DNA of 64,000 bases. It comes from Adiantum capillus-veneris (taxonomy: Eukaryota > Streptophyta > Polypodiopsida > Polypodiales > Pteridaceae). The stretch spans positions 15,181,978 to 15,245,977 of the forward strand of contig CM043961.1 in the NCBI GenBank assembly GCA_014529385.2, given 5' to 3'. Below are positions 44,101 to 53,072 of the stretch, one piece after another. Within the stretch, counting starts at the first letter, position 1. Each line of letters begins with the position of its first letter. The position numbers and the translations under genes are program-made. The notes under the pieces were generated by a model. That model had not been told where the DNA came from and did no database searches. It worked only from the letters and a program-made list of their open reading frames with translations.

Positions 44101-44603
44101 GAGCTCTATGGGCCTATAGAACCTCCTTCAAAACCACATTAGGGTACACACCCTTTCATTTGGTTTATGGAAAGGAGGCGCTTTTGCCCATTGAAGTGAA
44201 GTTAACAAGTCTTCGAATATTGGGTAGCCAGGTAGGCTCTCAAAAGGAGAAAGTACATCAAAGGATCATGGATCTAGAGAGGCTGCAATTGGATCGTGAA
44301 GAAGCCATCAACCACTTTTCTCAAGAAGCAGAGAAGCGCAGAGAAAAGTTCAACAAAAAGCTAGCATCCAAAGACATCAAAAAGGGATCTCTGGTGCTTC
44401 GATATGACAATCGCTTCGACACTCGTAAGGATGGAAAGTTTCTTTTCCGATGGGAAGGCCTGTTCTTGGTCACCAAAAAGTTCAAAAATGGCTCTTACAG
44501 ACTTCAAGACATTGATGGTAAAGTGCACAAGACCAGGACAAATGGATGGCGTCTAAAGCCTTATCACATCAGGATAAGGTCGGCTCAAGATCAAAGAAAG
44601 TAG
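41109..44603 (+). CDS. Element C pol: RT, degenerate RNase H, archaeal-type RNase H, integrase
   Basis: 1164 codons, open throughout and in frame with gag. Counting from 41109: an acidic linker at residues 40-110; RT at about 150-375 with F-I-D-D (catalytic D307, D308); a first RNase H at about 445-560, where the usual T-D-A-S is V-N-P-S, so the first Asp is absent; and a second, archaeal-type RNase H at about 592-720 with D599, E638/E640, D664 and D714. The integrase has a His/Cys zinc region (H near 806 and 814, C841, C844) and a D875, D935, E971 core with exact D-35-E spacing. Its C-terminus (about 1090-1155) is basic with G-S-L-V-L-R-Y-D and N-G-W-R-L-K-P-Y. No chromodomain. The dual RNase H is diagnostic of the Tat lineage. 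Confidence 0.95.
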   Translation: MGIGARQDWATGDLELRPRMGGHSRKVVYNLKDGRQENLELETSADEWSSSGCSSSMDEEESSSEESDSTLEVMGVTIKKTTSSEDNPRIQMENVWDASLEEMLSKHIKEEEKEGYVNVLKKHASLFISDYTHITGVTAVKHHIHLKEGSKPVVQKLRRLGVVQQNALLSEVKRLLEAGFIYPVEDSEWVSPVVVRPKKNGKWRVCMDYKPLNAATKRDHFPLPFQDEILNEVAGHERYTVCDGYSGYFQIRIVEEDQKKTTFITPWGCFAFRVMPFGLTNAPATFQRFMNMVFQPYFGKSIRVFIDDFCIYSSKSMHLDKIDEGFTRLAKLGGQLNKDKCHIGESKVTLLGHVVSIDGIEVDPEKIETLLNLPSPTSIKQLISFLQKLRYLSRFIHLLSQVIFPLQQLTRQETLVWSEESDGHFREIKKMLGSLPVILQPCWEETFFVNPSVGEEAIGASLLQKDPKTSFMRPVYFASRLKENTEKAYTLMEQLVLALMFAVTKFRPYLLPKRFVIITVEDMFPYALQHMEISDKIAKWVVRLQEFDYTIQVERTTRACLADILTNKCYEKVFHLKRKELPPPPAPEALVNAYSLYFDGAYKRTKDKVAAGIVVLSPLEERIHGEGITLEDVHSNNEVEYHALIHGLCWCLDNSIKRLNAFGDSMLLVRQMQGTWACKNARLSTKMREAKALMRRFREAQVHHVPRDQNKDADHLASSKLNESIVGAVAIKLPLQQGKEDLEDIMHILEQGEAPKHLNAGERRWLGRKATRYRIVNDDLYCLGKDGVLRRVPLKSEIEEILKACHDDMCGGHFAHDVTSRKVLQVGFTWPSLHRDVKYWCQTCDEYQKAGPRRLIAEPQNPIKVYGPFEKWGIDAIGPLPRTQSGKEYIIMGVDYMTRWVEAMPTNRITAKDVSQFIFDHICCRFGTPLEILSDRGPGFRADLVGELMKKLNIQHQHSTPYYPQCNGLVEKVNGIICKILTKQVHARRQDWDKHLNGALWAYRTSFKTTLGYTPFHLVYGKEALLPIEVKLTSLRILGSQVGSQKEKVHQRIMDLERLQLDREEAINHFSQEAEKRREKFNKKLASKDIKKGSLVLRYDNRFDTRKDGKFLFRWEGLFLVTKKFKNGSYRLQDIDGKVHKTRTNGWRLKPYHIRIRSAQDQRK

Positions 44604-44629
44604 GCTAGAGGCATAAATACCCCTAGCTA

Positions 44630-44644
44630 GGTTTGGGGGGGCTA
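44630..44644 (+). promoter_or_regulatory. Polypurine tract of element C
   Basis: GGTTTGGGGGGGCTA sits directly before the 3' LTR and would prime plus-strand DNA synthesis. Confidence 0.75.
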
Positions 44645-45934
44645 TGATCCGAGCCTATCACAAATTTTTGTTTAGTATATTTTGTTGGTTTTCCTTGCTT
44701 CTAGAGGTTTACAATAAAATAAAGAGTGAGAACAACCTCTTGGAAAAATTAAAAACAAATGATTTGATAGGAATTTTTTCTTGATTAGTTCACCGGAGGT
44801 GAAAGGTAGAGGGAGAACCTAGTGGTAAAGGGAAGGGAAAATATGTAAATGTGAAAAGAAAAGATATGATGTGGTTGTGGAGCCATGCACCCATGATTCA
44901 AGGGTCATGAGTGGCTCATATCATCATGGCTTTGGAGCCATATGATGATTCAAACAAATGGGACCCAAGTGGAAGACTTGGTAAAGGAAGGAACCAGACA
45001 CATGATTTTGCTGAATTTTTAAAAAATACTTCCACTCCGATCCAAGAAAAGTTTTCTTCATCAAAGTTGTAGCTGACAAGCTGGAGATTCTAGCCATATT
45101 TTTTAAATAATTTTTGCATCTACGGTCTAGGAGATATGGCCAAAATGGCGGACGCCAGGTTTTTCAACTGTGGTGGAGACCACCCCCTCTACCTTTACAC
45201 GCACACACCCTTCCTTTTCCACATTGAGACCTTCTCTAAAAATCAGCCATTAGTCTTCTCACCCTCCTCTCCTTCCTCCTCTCTCTCAAGCTCAAAAACC
45301 CATCAAAATTCCTCTTCTACTCACCTCTCAAGTCATGCTTAATCTTGTTGTAATTCATAAGTTCTCATTCAACCCCTTTCTATTATTACTAGATATGTAT
45401 TGATTTTATGTAGATTCTTTACATTTTAAAATAAGGAAGCTCTTGGACTCAAGCTATGGAGGAAGGAGTGAAGACAACACAAGTGATGATGGAGTTAATT
45501 GGTCAACAAATCACTTGGAAGGAGCTTCTTCATTGGTTGAATGTCCCTAATCAAGCTTCATTTGTACAAATTACACTTGGATCTTAACCTCACTCCTAAT
45601 CACTCTCTCTCCTATATAAAGAGGCCTTCCCCTTTGTAATTTCAAGCCTCCCTCAGCCCCATTGAGTCTTTGTATCACTCACCATGAGCCCATAAGCTCA
45701 TTCATTCACTCTATTCTTGCACATTCTAGAGTTCAAATTGTTTCATGCTAGTAACCTCTCCTTCTCTTACTTATGTTAATTAAGAGAAATTTTTTATATA
45801 TGTGTGACAGTGCTTGATGTGATCTTGGCTAATCCTTGAGTGGTTGTTTGGTAATCTACATGCTATTTGTGTTGGGAGTGTTTGAAGTCATCCATTCCTT
45901 GTACACACACTAAGGTTAATGCTTCATTCATAGT

Positions 45935-45974
<40 letters not shown>

Positions 45975-46089
45975 TGTAGCGGTCCTAGCCCACGCTTCCA
46001 AGACTAGGTGGTGCCCTTACCTCATTTCCCTTGTGGCGCAATGGAGTTTGTTTTGGTGTAGAGGCCGCCATTCCAAATTTCCTTCGTCA
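44645..46089 (+). repeat. Element C 3' LTR
   Basis: 1445 bp, TGATCC...CTTCGTCA, near-identical to 36950-38404. TATA box at 45613-45621, (CT)n at 45937-45971. A 68-codon open frame at 45136 (also at 37441) is common to both LTRs; I regard it as non-coding LTR sequence. Confidence 0.95.
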
Positions 46090-46280
46090 ATGCCAGCGGG
46101 GTTGGAAGCATATCCTATTATACTGGGTAGACCATGGTTACGTGCAGTGGGAGCTGTTCAAGATTGGAGACGTGGTACGATTTGTCTCTATGGAAAGATA
46201 CACCATCCAGGTACAAATTGACTGGTGATGTCTTGTACATGAAAGGGGTTGATCTCGTGTTGAGACGTGTACCTTGGTGG
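46090..46280 (+). pseudogene. Element A' right remnant: protease end joined to integrase start
   Basis: The first ~115 bp continue the A' protease after element C: A-Y-P-I-I-L-G-R-P-W-L, D-W-R-R-G-T. At about 46196-46215 the sequence jumps, via a few filler bases, to the start of the integrase region (G-D-V-L-Y-M-K-G), which corresponds to 61826 in element A. After ~65 bp it jumps again into the LTR at 46281. RT, both RNase H domains and nearly all the integrase are deleted. Confidence 0.85.
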
Positions 46281-47430
46281 TGTCAGGAGTTTTTTGGAGT
46301 AAGAGATTGTGCATATGTACATATCCATGCATGGTGCATCGAATAAAGGATTGCCCATTTTCCAGAGCCAGGTGGTTACGTGGGGCCCACGTGTGTACAG
46401 GTAGGACAGGGTGTATATAGTGCAGCGATTTTCACTATTATCAGTACCAGTGTGTTTTTTCTACAATAAGGAGGAGTTGGTAGCACGTAAAACTTCTCAA
46501 GGAATCTATCCGCGGGCCGACGTCATGAGGTAAGCAGGTGCGTCAGATTGCATCGAGTGGCATCAGGAGGCCGAATGGGGTCAATACTTGCACGTGAATG
46601 ACTACGGATACAACGTGGGTGTTTCCTTGTGATAATTATGCAGAAAGGTCCTCATGAGGACCACTTTTTGGGTCTACTTCACGTTGTACAGGATGCATCA
46701 TTGGAAAAAGCTGAGTGCCAGGTGTGCGGATGATGCAAAAAGGTGACAACTATGCACTGCGAGGTAGGTTTTTGGCCTGTTCGGGGTCCGTTTGAGGTCA
46801 TCTAAAAGGCCAAGGGTTCCCAAGTAATAAAGCTAAGTGTGGGAACTGAAAAAATAGAGAGAAGACTAGAAAAAACATGGAGAAGAGAGGAGGAACATCC
46901 GCAGGTGTGTTTTTGGGGTTTGTGGAGCCTGTTTTGGTTGTAAACTGCTCATCCGAGGTCGTATTTGAGCACTTTGACATTGTAGACTGGGGTTTTGGGC
47001 CGTTCCGAACACGATGGCACTGTCCATTTTTCCAAATTCCTCACTCTTTTTCTGCTTTTTTTGTTGTGTAAGTTTCTCCTATGAGCGAAGCTTCTGCTCC
47101 AATTTGTGATTGTATCTGGTATATTTTACCCATTTTGTGTGAGCTATTTTCCCCATTGGTATTGGCCCAAGATCATTTGTATCTAAACATCAGAATTTCT
47201 CCTCTTTTGAGCTGAGTTTTTTGGGTGTGTGTGTGTGTGTGTGTGTGTGTGTCTCTGTGTGGAGTGGGCAAGTGGATAGTTTCTCTCCTCTCACTCCATA
47301 GGTGTGTTTCCTGTCTCGGCCAGGTGTGTTGTGTAAGCCGAGTGGTGCCCCCTAGTCTGTGTGTGTATCTTCCCAAGAGTGTGTGTCGGCTCGTTATAGA
47401 GGCGCTGTGTGTGTTTTCATCCCACTCACA
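46281..47430 (+). repeat. LTR shared by A' (as 3' LTR) and A (as 5' LTR)
   Basis: Begins TGTCAGGAGTTTTTTGGAG and matches the 3' LTR at 63110-64000. The right end is set near CCCACTCACA, a few bases before the primer-binding site; it could be 1-4 bases different. TATA-like GTATATAG at 46413-46420; the 3' LTR copy has GTAGATAG instead. It carries a (GT)n tract at 47224-47252. Confidence 0.85.
47224..47252. repeat. (GT)n tract within LTR A
   Basis: A pure GT run in the U5-like part of the LTR, at the position where LTRs B and C carry (CT)n. The 3' LTR copy lies beyond the window. Confidence 0.92.
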
Positions 47431-47436
47431 TTCTTT

Positions 47437-47456
47437 TGGCGCCCCCATGGAGGATC
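47437..47456 (+). promoter_or_regulatory. Primer-binding site of element A
   Basis: TGGCGCCCCCATGGAGGATC, aligned with the sites of C (38410) and B (53002). Confidence 0.6.
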
Positions 47457-48148
47457 TTCTTCGAGTACCTCTGCTTTGAGCTTCGAGATTCGAGATTCGG
47501 GATTACAGGTTATAGGTTACAGGTACAGGTACAGGTGATTCACACAGGTACAGGTAGCTGGAGTACAGTGATATACTAGTATTGGTGTCACTTGCAGTTG
47601 TTGTGGGTATGCATCACTTGGCGCCTATTTGAGCGCATTGTCTACTGGATTGTACGTTACTTGTGGAAACTGCCATTGTACGCATTTGTGGAGCCATACT
47701 TGGTTGTATTTGGCAGTCCTAGCCATTTTTGAGACTTGGTCTGGAAGATAGTCATTTCTGAGACTTGACTATACGCGATTTGCATTAGCCTTCGTGTGAG
47801 GGTCGATAGCGTGAGGTTTTTATTGAGCTGGGGGATTCTCAAATGTGGAGATCCTTTCGGTGATACAGGTAGCTGGAGCACCCTTTTTGTGACCTCGCCA
47901 TAGGCTATGTACTAGTGATTCCTACTTGATGCTCAGGTTTTATTGTTGGCAATATATGCATACATATACGGTCTATATTCTGGGTTCTCACTGCTCTACT
48001 TCTGGGGAAACTCTGCCAAAATTTTTCCAAGTTATGATGGCTGGTCTTTTTGTCTTTTAAGGCATTTATGCTGTTATGCTGCTGAAATTTTGGCAAAATC
48101 AGAGGTTAAGTCAGGTGTGCCTTCTTGGGAGCTTCATGGTTGGCTTTA
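47457..48148 (+). other. Untranslated leader of element A
   Basis: No supported ORF. ACAGGT is repeated about six times between 47505 and 47555 and again at 47863, each a potential splice donor (CAG|GT). Confidence 0.5.
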
Positions 48149-48367
48149 ATGGATGATCAAAATGGCCCTCAATTCACTCCTTTTCATTTAACTCAGAGAA
48201 TCCAGATAAATGTTCATGTGTCCAGGAATATTTTTTTCTAGCAGCGCATAGTCTTTATGTTCGGGCTGAGAAGATTAAGAGAGATCCTGGAATGTCCTTT
48301 GCCTGTTGTAATTCCGATGATTAACTATGAAAACTCATTTGATGTGCATGTGTTTGTCCTTATCTAA
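48149..48367 (+). pseudogene. Leader ORF of element A: ~70-aa conserved small protein, one stop
   Basis: 72 codons from ATG 48149 to TAA 48365-48367, with a single TAG at 48239-48241. The aligned residue in element C copy 1 is Gln (F-F-Q-Q-R), so TAG is a likely C-to-T change of CAG. Shared blocks: I-N-V-H-V, F-G-L-R-R-L-R-E-I-L, P-V-V-I-P-M-I-N-Y, F-D-V-H-V-F-V-L. Gag starts about 100 bp later. It is closest to copy 1 of element C. Confidence 0.65.
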
Positions 48368-48470
48368 AGTTGAGCTCCATTGAAGTTTGTGGGAATTGAG
48401 TCAGTCAGAAGTTTTGGGTTCTTGCACGTGTGTTCAAAGGGGTTCTCAAAGCATCATAATTTGGGTAGCC

Positions 48471-49439
48471 ATGACTTTCTCTTATCCGGAGTTTCATGGA
48501 AGAAGTGATGAAGATGTGGAAGACTTTTTGGAAAAGATGGAGGTTGCCTGCATTAGCAACCAGATTCATGACCCTGCGCAAATGTTACGCCTTCTCCAAA
48601 TTTGTTTGAAGATTGATGCACGAGTTTGGTCTAAAGCATTTGAAGAGGAGTTGCATGTGGCTGATCCACCTGTAAGATTGAGTTGGAACAATCTACGGCA
48701 TGGGTTGGAAGTGGAGTTTGTGAAGATAGAAGATCCTGACAAAGTGTGGCAAGAAGTACAAGGTTTTGTGCAGAAGGAAGGTGAGCCAGTAGATACGTAC
48801 ATATGTAAGTTTTCATTGGCATGGGAGCGAATGTGCAAGGCCTTAGCACCACAAGTACCCCCGCCTGACATGATGAAGAAGGACAGGTTCTTGGCTGGTC
48901 TTTGGGAGAATATACGTTGGAGAGTGGAGATAAAGAAGCCTAGGACATATGAAGATGCATTGGAGGTAGCAAGGAACAAAGAGTGGAAGTTGAGGAAAAT
49001 GAGCCAGTTAGGGGTTGAGTCTTTGCCCATGAGGTCTGAATTTCAGCCTATGGATTCTTCGCAAGGTCGCATGCCAGGGGTTCCTCATGAACTAGTGGTT
49101 TCTGTTACTCCTCAAGTTATGCCAGCAGTGGTCACTACAGTAGTGCAAGATGATGGGCTAAGGCAAGACATGAGGCAAGTGGTAGATTTAATGAAGAATC
49201 TCAGCCTAAACATGCTAGGTCAAGTGGGAAATAATCGAGGTCGAGGGAGGTATGCAAATCAGCCAGGAGGTGAAGAAAGACCTAGGAATGATGTTGGACA
49301 AAGCAATGGTAGGTTTTGGAGGCAGACGCCCACATGTTACAATTGTGGAGAGTTGAGTCACATCAGCCCGCAATGTGATAAGCCACCAAGGATGGGGGGG
49401 GACATGTATCCATTGCCAAGAAAGGTGTTAACTAGGTAA
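48471..49439 (+). pseudogene. Element A gag, truncated by a stop after the zinc knuckle
   Basis: 322 codons from ATG 48471, beginning M-T-F-S-Y-P-E-F-H-G-R. The retrotransposon gag domain covers residues ~1-200 (V-E-D-F-L-E-K-M-E, A-R-V-W, D-R-F-L-A-G-L-W-E-N-I-R). A linker and the zinc knuckle C-Y-N-C-G-E-L-S-H-I-S-P-Q-C (49335-49376) follow. The stop TAA at 49437-49439 replaces the TCA (Ser) seen in A' at the same place, so it is a nonsense change rather than the natural end. Gag normally forms the virus-like particle. Confidence 0.9.
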
Positions 49440-49941
49440 AATGATTATGGCATCGAAATTAAGGGAGATGAAGGAACCAGTGGATTAACCCAGGAGGAAA
49501 AGGGAAAGAAAAAAGTGCTAAGTGTAGTCACCTTGGAAAAGGCATCAAAGCTAGAGGATACATTAGTGATGCCTATTGGGAAGAGGACCACAGAGGATAA
49601 GGAAGAAATGCCCCAGGTCCTAGTAAGAAGAAGGGAAAGAGTCATGAAGGCGAGGATGTCAAGGCCAAGAGGAAAAAGAGAGCTCGTCGCAAATTTCATG
49701 TTTCAGATTTTCCACTAGGGGATGGGCAATTAAGCTATGACTTGAAGGAGGATCTGACGAGAAGGAAGGCAGATGTTACTTTTGGGCAGCTTATAGAGAT
49801 GGTGCCTAAGCTAAAATGACAGTGGAAGAGGATGGTTAACCCAATGGAGAAAGAGCCAGAGAGAGGTTCAGTAAAGGTGTTGGCAATGGATGAGCTACTA
49901 GACATTTGTCCAATAGTAGATGTGTGGCATAAAGGAAAAAT
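49440..49941 (+). pseudogene. Element A gag-protease linker, broken
   Basis: Homologous to 36240-36740 of A'. The frame continues after the gag stop to about 49607, where it shifts. An in-frame TGA lies near 49817-49819, and a one-base loss in an A run near 49938 shifts it again into the protease frame. Confidence 0.8.
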
Positions 49942-51420
49942 TTGGGACAAGGTTATATGGATGGCGGAGCCCAAATATGCATCATAACACACTCATGCGT
50001 TGAGAAGATGGGTCTCACAGTGGCTGGGGTGTCAGGTTTTCGGATCAGATTGGCAAACCATCAAAAAGTAAAATGCTTGGGTGTTGTAAAGAGCTTAGAA
50101 GTGGAGGCATATGATGCAAAGGCAGTGGTTGATTTTCATGTGATTCTAGCAGGGTTGACAGCATATCCTATTATACTGGGCAGACCATGGTTATGTGCAG
50201 TGGGAGCTGTTCAAGATTGGCGACATGGTACGATTAGCCTCTATGGAAAGACAGGTACCAAGAAGCTTTATAATATGGACACAAGGAAACAATTAGAGGA
50301 GCTTTATGAAGATGAGGATGAGTCTAGTGACGAAGACTCTTCCACGGTGACAGATGAGGACAGTGATAGCACTACCAGCAGTGATGAGGATGTTGATGTT
50401 GCATTTCTTTTGATGGACAAAGAAATCCAGGAGTTTGGTTTAGTTGCATTTGTGAATGAGGTTGAAGATGAAAGTGAAGGGCCTTATGAAGTGATTGAGG
50501 GGCTGATGCAAACCAAGGTTGAGTTGTCAAAGAAGTATGAATTGATGCCACAAATGATGAGTGGAGACCTCTCAGCTATGGAGAAGGATATATATTTGCA
50601 CATGCTGGCTAGTTTTCTTGATTTGTTCATTACTTCATATGAAGAGATCAGAGGGTTCAAGGGCGAAGAGATGCATATAGAGCTGAAAGAAGGTGCTAAG
50701 CCAGTGTGTCAAAGGCTAAGAAGGATGGGTCAAGAGCAAATGGAAGCCTTGCGAGAAGAGGTGGACAAGTTGTTGAAGGCAGGGTTCATAGTCCCTGTGG
50801 AGACCACAGAATGGGTGAGTCCAGTTGTAGTCAATCCAAAGAAGGATGGGAAGTGGAGAATTTGTGTAGATTTTAAACCCTTAAACGCAGCCATTAAGAA
50901 GAACCCATATCCTCTTCCATTCATCGATCAGATCTTGGATTCAGTGGCAGGTTATCAGAGGTACAGTGTGTGTGATGGTTTTTCAGGCTATTTTCAATTG
51001 AAGATTGCTCTTAAAGACCGCACAAAGACCACTTTTATTACGCCATGGGGCTGCTATTGCTACATAGTATTGCCATTTGGGTTGTCAAATGGACCTTCCT
51101 TCTATCAAGAGAGAGCAAATTGGGTATTGGAACCTTTCATTGGTAGTTGTGTTAAAGCCTTTATGGATGACTTCTGTGTATACAGCAGTAGGACTGAGCA
51201 CCATGAGAAGCTACAGATGGTATTGGCTCGATATGATGAATGTGGAGGACAACTAAATCCAAAGAAATGTCATCTAGCACAGCCAAGGGTGAAGTTATTG
51301 GGCCACATGGTGTCAGAAAATGGCATTGAGGCTAATCCAGACAAGGTTAAGTCTATTATTCTTCTTCCGTCACCTACGAGTACGAAGCAATTGGAAACTT
51401 TTATACACAAAGTGAAGTAC
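49942..51420 (+). pseudogene. Element A protease and reverse transcriptase, interrupted by element B
   Basis: Open for 493 codons. The protease site is Y-M-D-G-G-A-Q-I-C, with Gly where Ser/Thr is usual; L-I-L-G-R-P-W-type flap residues appear as P-I-I-L-G-R-P-W. An acidic linker of repeated Asp/Glu/Ser (about 50290-50400) precedes the RT, which has W-V-S-P-V-V-V, D-G-F-S-G-Y-F-Q and the catalytic F-M-D-D (about 51163). The RT stops at I-H-K-V-K-Y where element B begins. Its continuation is at 60685. Confidence 0.92.
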
Positions 51421-52255
51421 TGATGGGGGCTTTTCACAAGCCAAGCTCCCATACCCCTCTTCTCTTGTCCCCACCCCATGAAAACCCCCTCTTAGGGAGG
51501 GAGTGATAAAAGGCATTGGAAAAAGTAAGAAAAAAAATAAAGTATGATTATGTAAATATATAAGAAAGGTAAAATAGCCCACCTCATGCCTGCGGGGTAG
51601 CCCATCCCCACCTTGCCTCCTTTTTTCTTCACTGTTGCCCCGCCGGGTGTCCCTTTTCCTCTCCTCCACTCAAAAGGTCAACCCCCTCTCTCTTCCCCTT
51701 GTTCTTTCTCCTTTCTCTCTCCCCTCAAGCTACCCCACCTCTCACGAATAATGCATTATAACTCACCAATAATGCACCCTAACTCACATGCAACTTACCC
51801 TATCTTCCAAAATAGTATACCCCACCCCCTCTTTCTCTCTCCCATCATATCCCATGACCCAAATACCCCCCTCTCTCTCTAAAGGGCGCCATGTCTCTTG
51901 TCTTGTAGCTAAATAACCTCCCCCACACTCACACACACTCAGTTTCACTGAAAAAGGTGCCCACAGACCCATCCCCACCCGGTGGTTACCTGATTTTTCT
52001 TGTGTTCACACACATCTGCACACAGATTCACCTCTGAACACACTCCCCTCTCTCCCCTCTTGTAATTACTTTATTCTCCATGCCACCTCTCACTTTTTTT
52101 CATCAAACCATCTCTCTCTCTTAGTCTCTCTCTCATGAGACTGCTGTTCTGGCACATATACACACAGCCAGACAAGTGGGGCCCATAGTCACATGGCCTA
52201 TGTAGATAATGATTTCTTAATTTCTAAATTCTAGAATTTCTCCCCCCTCCTCCCC

Positions 52256-52264
52256 TATATAAAG
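52256..52264 (+). promoter_or_regulatory. TATA box of element B 5' LTR
   Basis: CCCTATATAAAGAGGGG, repeated at 59949-59957 in the 3' LTR. Nearly the same core and flanks as in LTR C. Confidence 0.75.
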
Positions 52265-52737
52265 AGGGGTCACCATCACACTAAGGACACACACACCATC
52301 ACCAAAGAGTACACTATGCAGTGTGTGTGCCTAGTGCATACACACACACCCACACCCACACCATCACCATCACCGCAATCACCATGCTCGTATTAAGCAT
52401 GACCTCTACACCCTTGGGCTATGGAAGATGAAGGGAAACTAAATGAAGGATGATGGCCATAACCCTCGTGCGAGTCTTCGCCATCAACTCCCACCTATCC
52501 GCCACGTGCTCTACCACGCTCTCCCTACTCATTCCCCTACCCTATGCTCCCCATTTCATCGCCTTATTCTCTAAATAAAGCTTGAGGTTTTGTGAGTATG
52601 TTTTCTTGCAATGTTTTCCCCATCTGAGGTGTGCGGAATCCCCACCTAGTCTTGTGTTTGGAGTGAGATTGTGTATGTGTGAAGGGTGTGCGGATTCGCC
52701 ATCCTTTTGTGGTGCCTAAGTACTAAGCCGCTATACC

Positions 52738-52743
<6 letters not shown>

Positions 52744-52786
<43 letters not shown>
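52744..52786. repeat. (CT)n tract within LTR B
   Basis: CT run in the U5-like region; the 3' LTR copy is at 60434-60471. Confidence 0.95.
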
Positions 52787-52789
<3 letters not shown>

Positions 52790-53001
52790 TGATCTCATTC
52801 CCTTTCCTCTTCATCATTGCTCCCAACCATCCATCTCTCTTGGATGAAAACTTTGTTATGGTGGTGTGTTGTTTGCGTCCTAGCCGCTGAAGCTAGGTGG
52901 TGCCCTGTGTTTGCTTTACCATGACAGGCTCGAGGCGTGCCATTCGGTCTCCGGTGTTTTAGAGGCCATCGGGGTTCGGGGTTTGCTTTGCTCCCGTCAT
53001 T

Positions 53002-53021
53002 TGGTGCCCCCACTGAGGATC
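53002..53021 (+). promoter_or_regulatory. Primer-binding site of element B
   Basis: TGGTGCCCCCACTGAGGATC, two bases after the LTR end. Same pattern as in A and C. Confidence 0.6.
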
Positions 53022-53072
53022 TTTTCATGAAACCCTTTAGTTTACAAGACTGAAACCCCTAAACTATTGTGA

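Larger units (their letters stand above)
36950..46089 (+). mobile_element. Element C: complete Tat-type Ty3/gypsy retrotransposon
   Basis: 9140 bp from LTR start TGATCCGAGCC to LTR end ...CGTCA, flanked by ATGC (36946-36949 and 46090-46093) inside the protease gene of A'. Order: LTR, primer-binding site, three small leader ORFs, gag, protease, RT, degenerate RNase H, archaeal-type RNase H, integrase, polypurine tract, LTR. The two LTRs differ by about 20-25 substitutions in ~1440 bp by eye, so the insertion is fairly young. Gag-pol is one frame with two TGA stops. Confidence 0.95.
51421..52999 (+). repeat. Element B 5' LTR
   Basis: 1579 bp, TGATGGGGGC...CTCCCGTCA. TATA box at 52256-52264, (CT)n at 52744-52786, U5 words GCGTCCTAGCC and AGGTGGTGCCC shared with LTR C. 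A 22-bp CACTCAC/AATAATGCA duplication near 51740-51780 is absent from the 3' LTR. Confidence 0.95.

Noticed and set aside
51613-51978. ORFs in LTR B on both strands
   Set aside because: They recur in the 3' LTR with indels that change their length, and they are Pro/Ser low complexity. Treated as LTR sequence.
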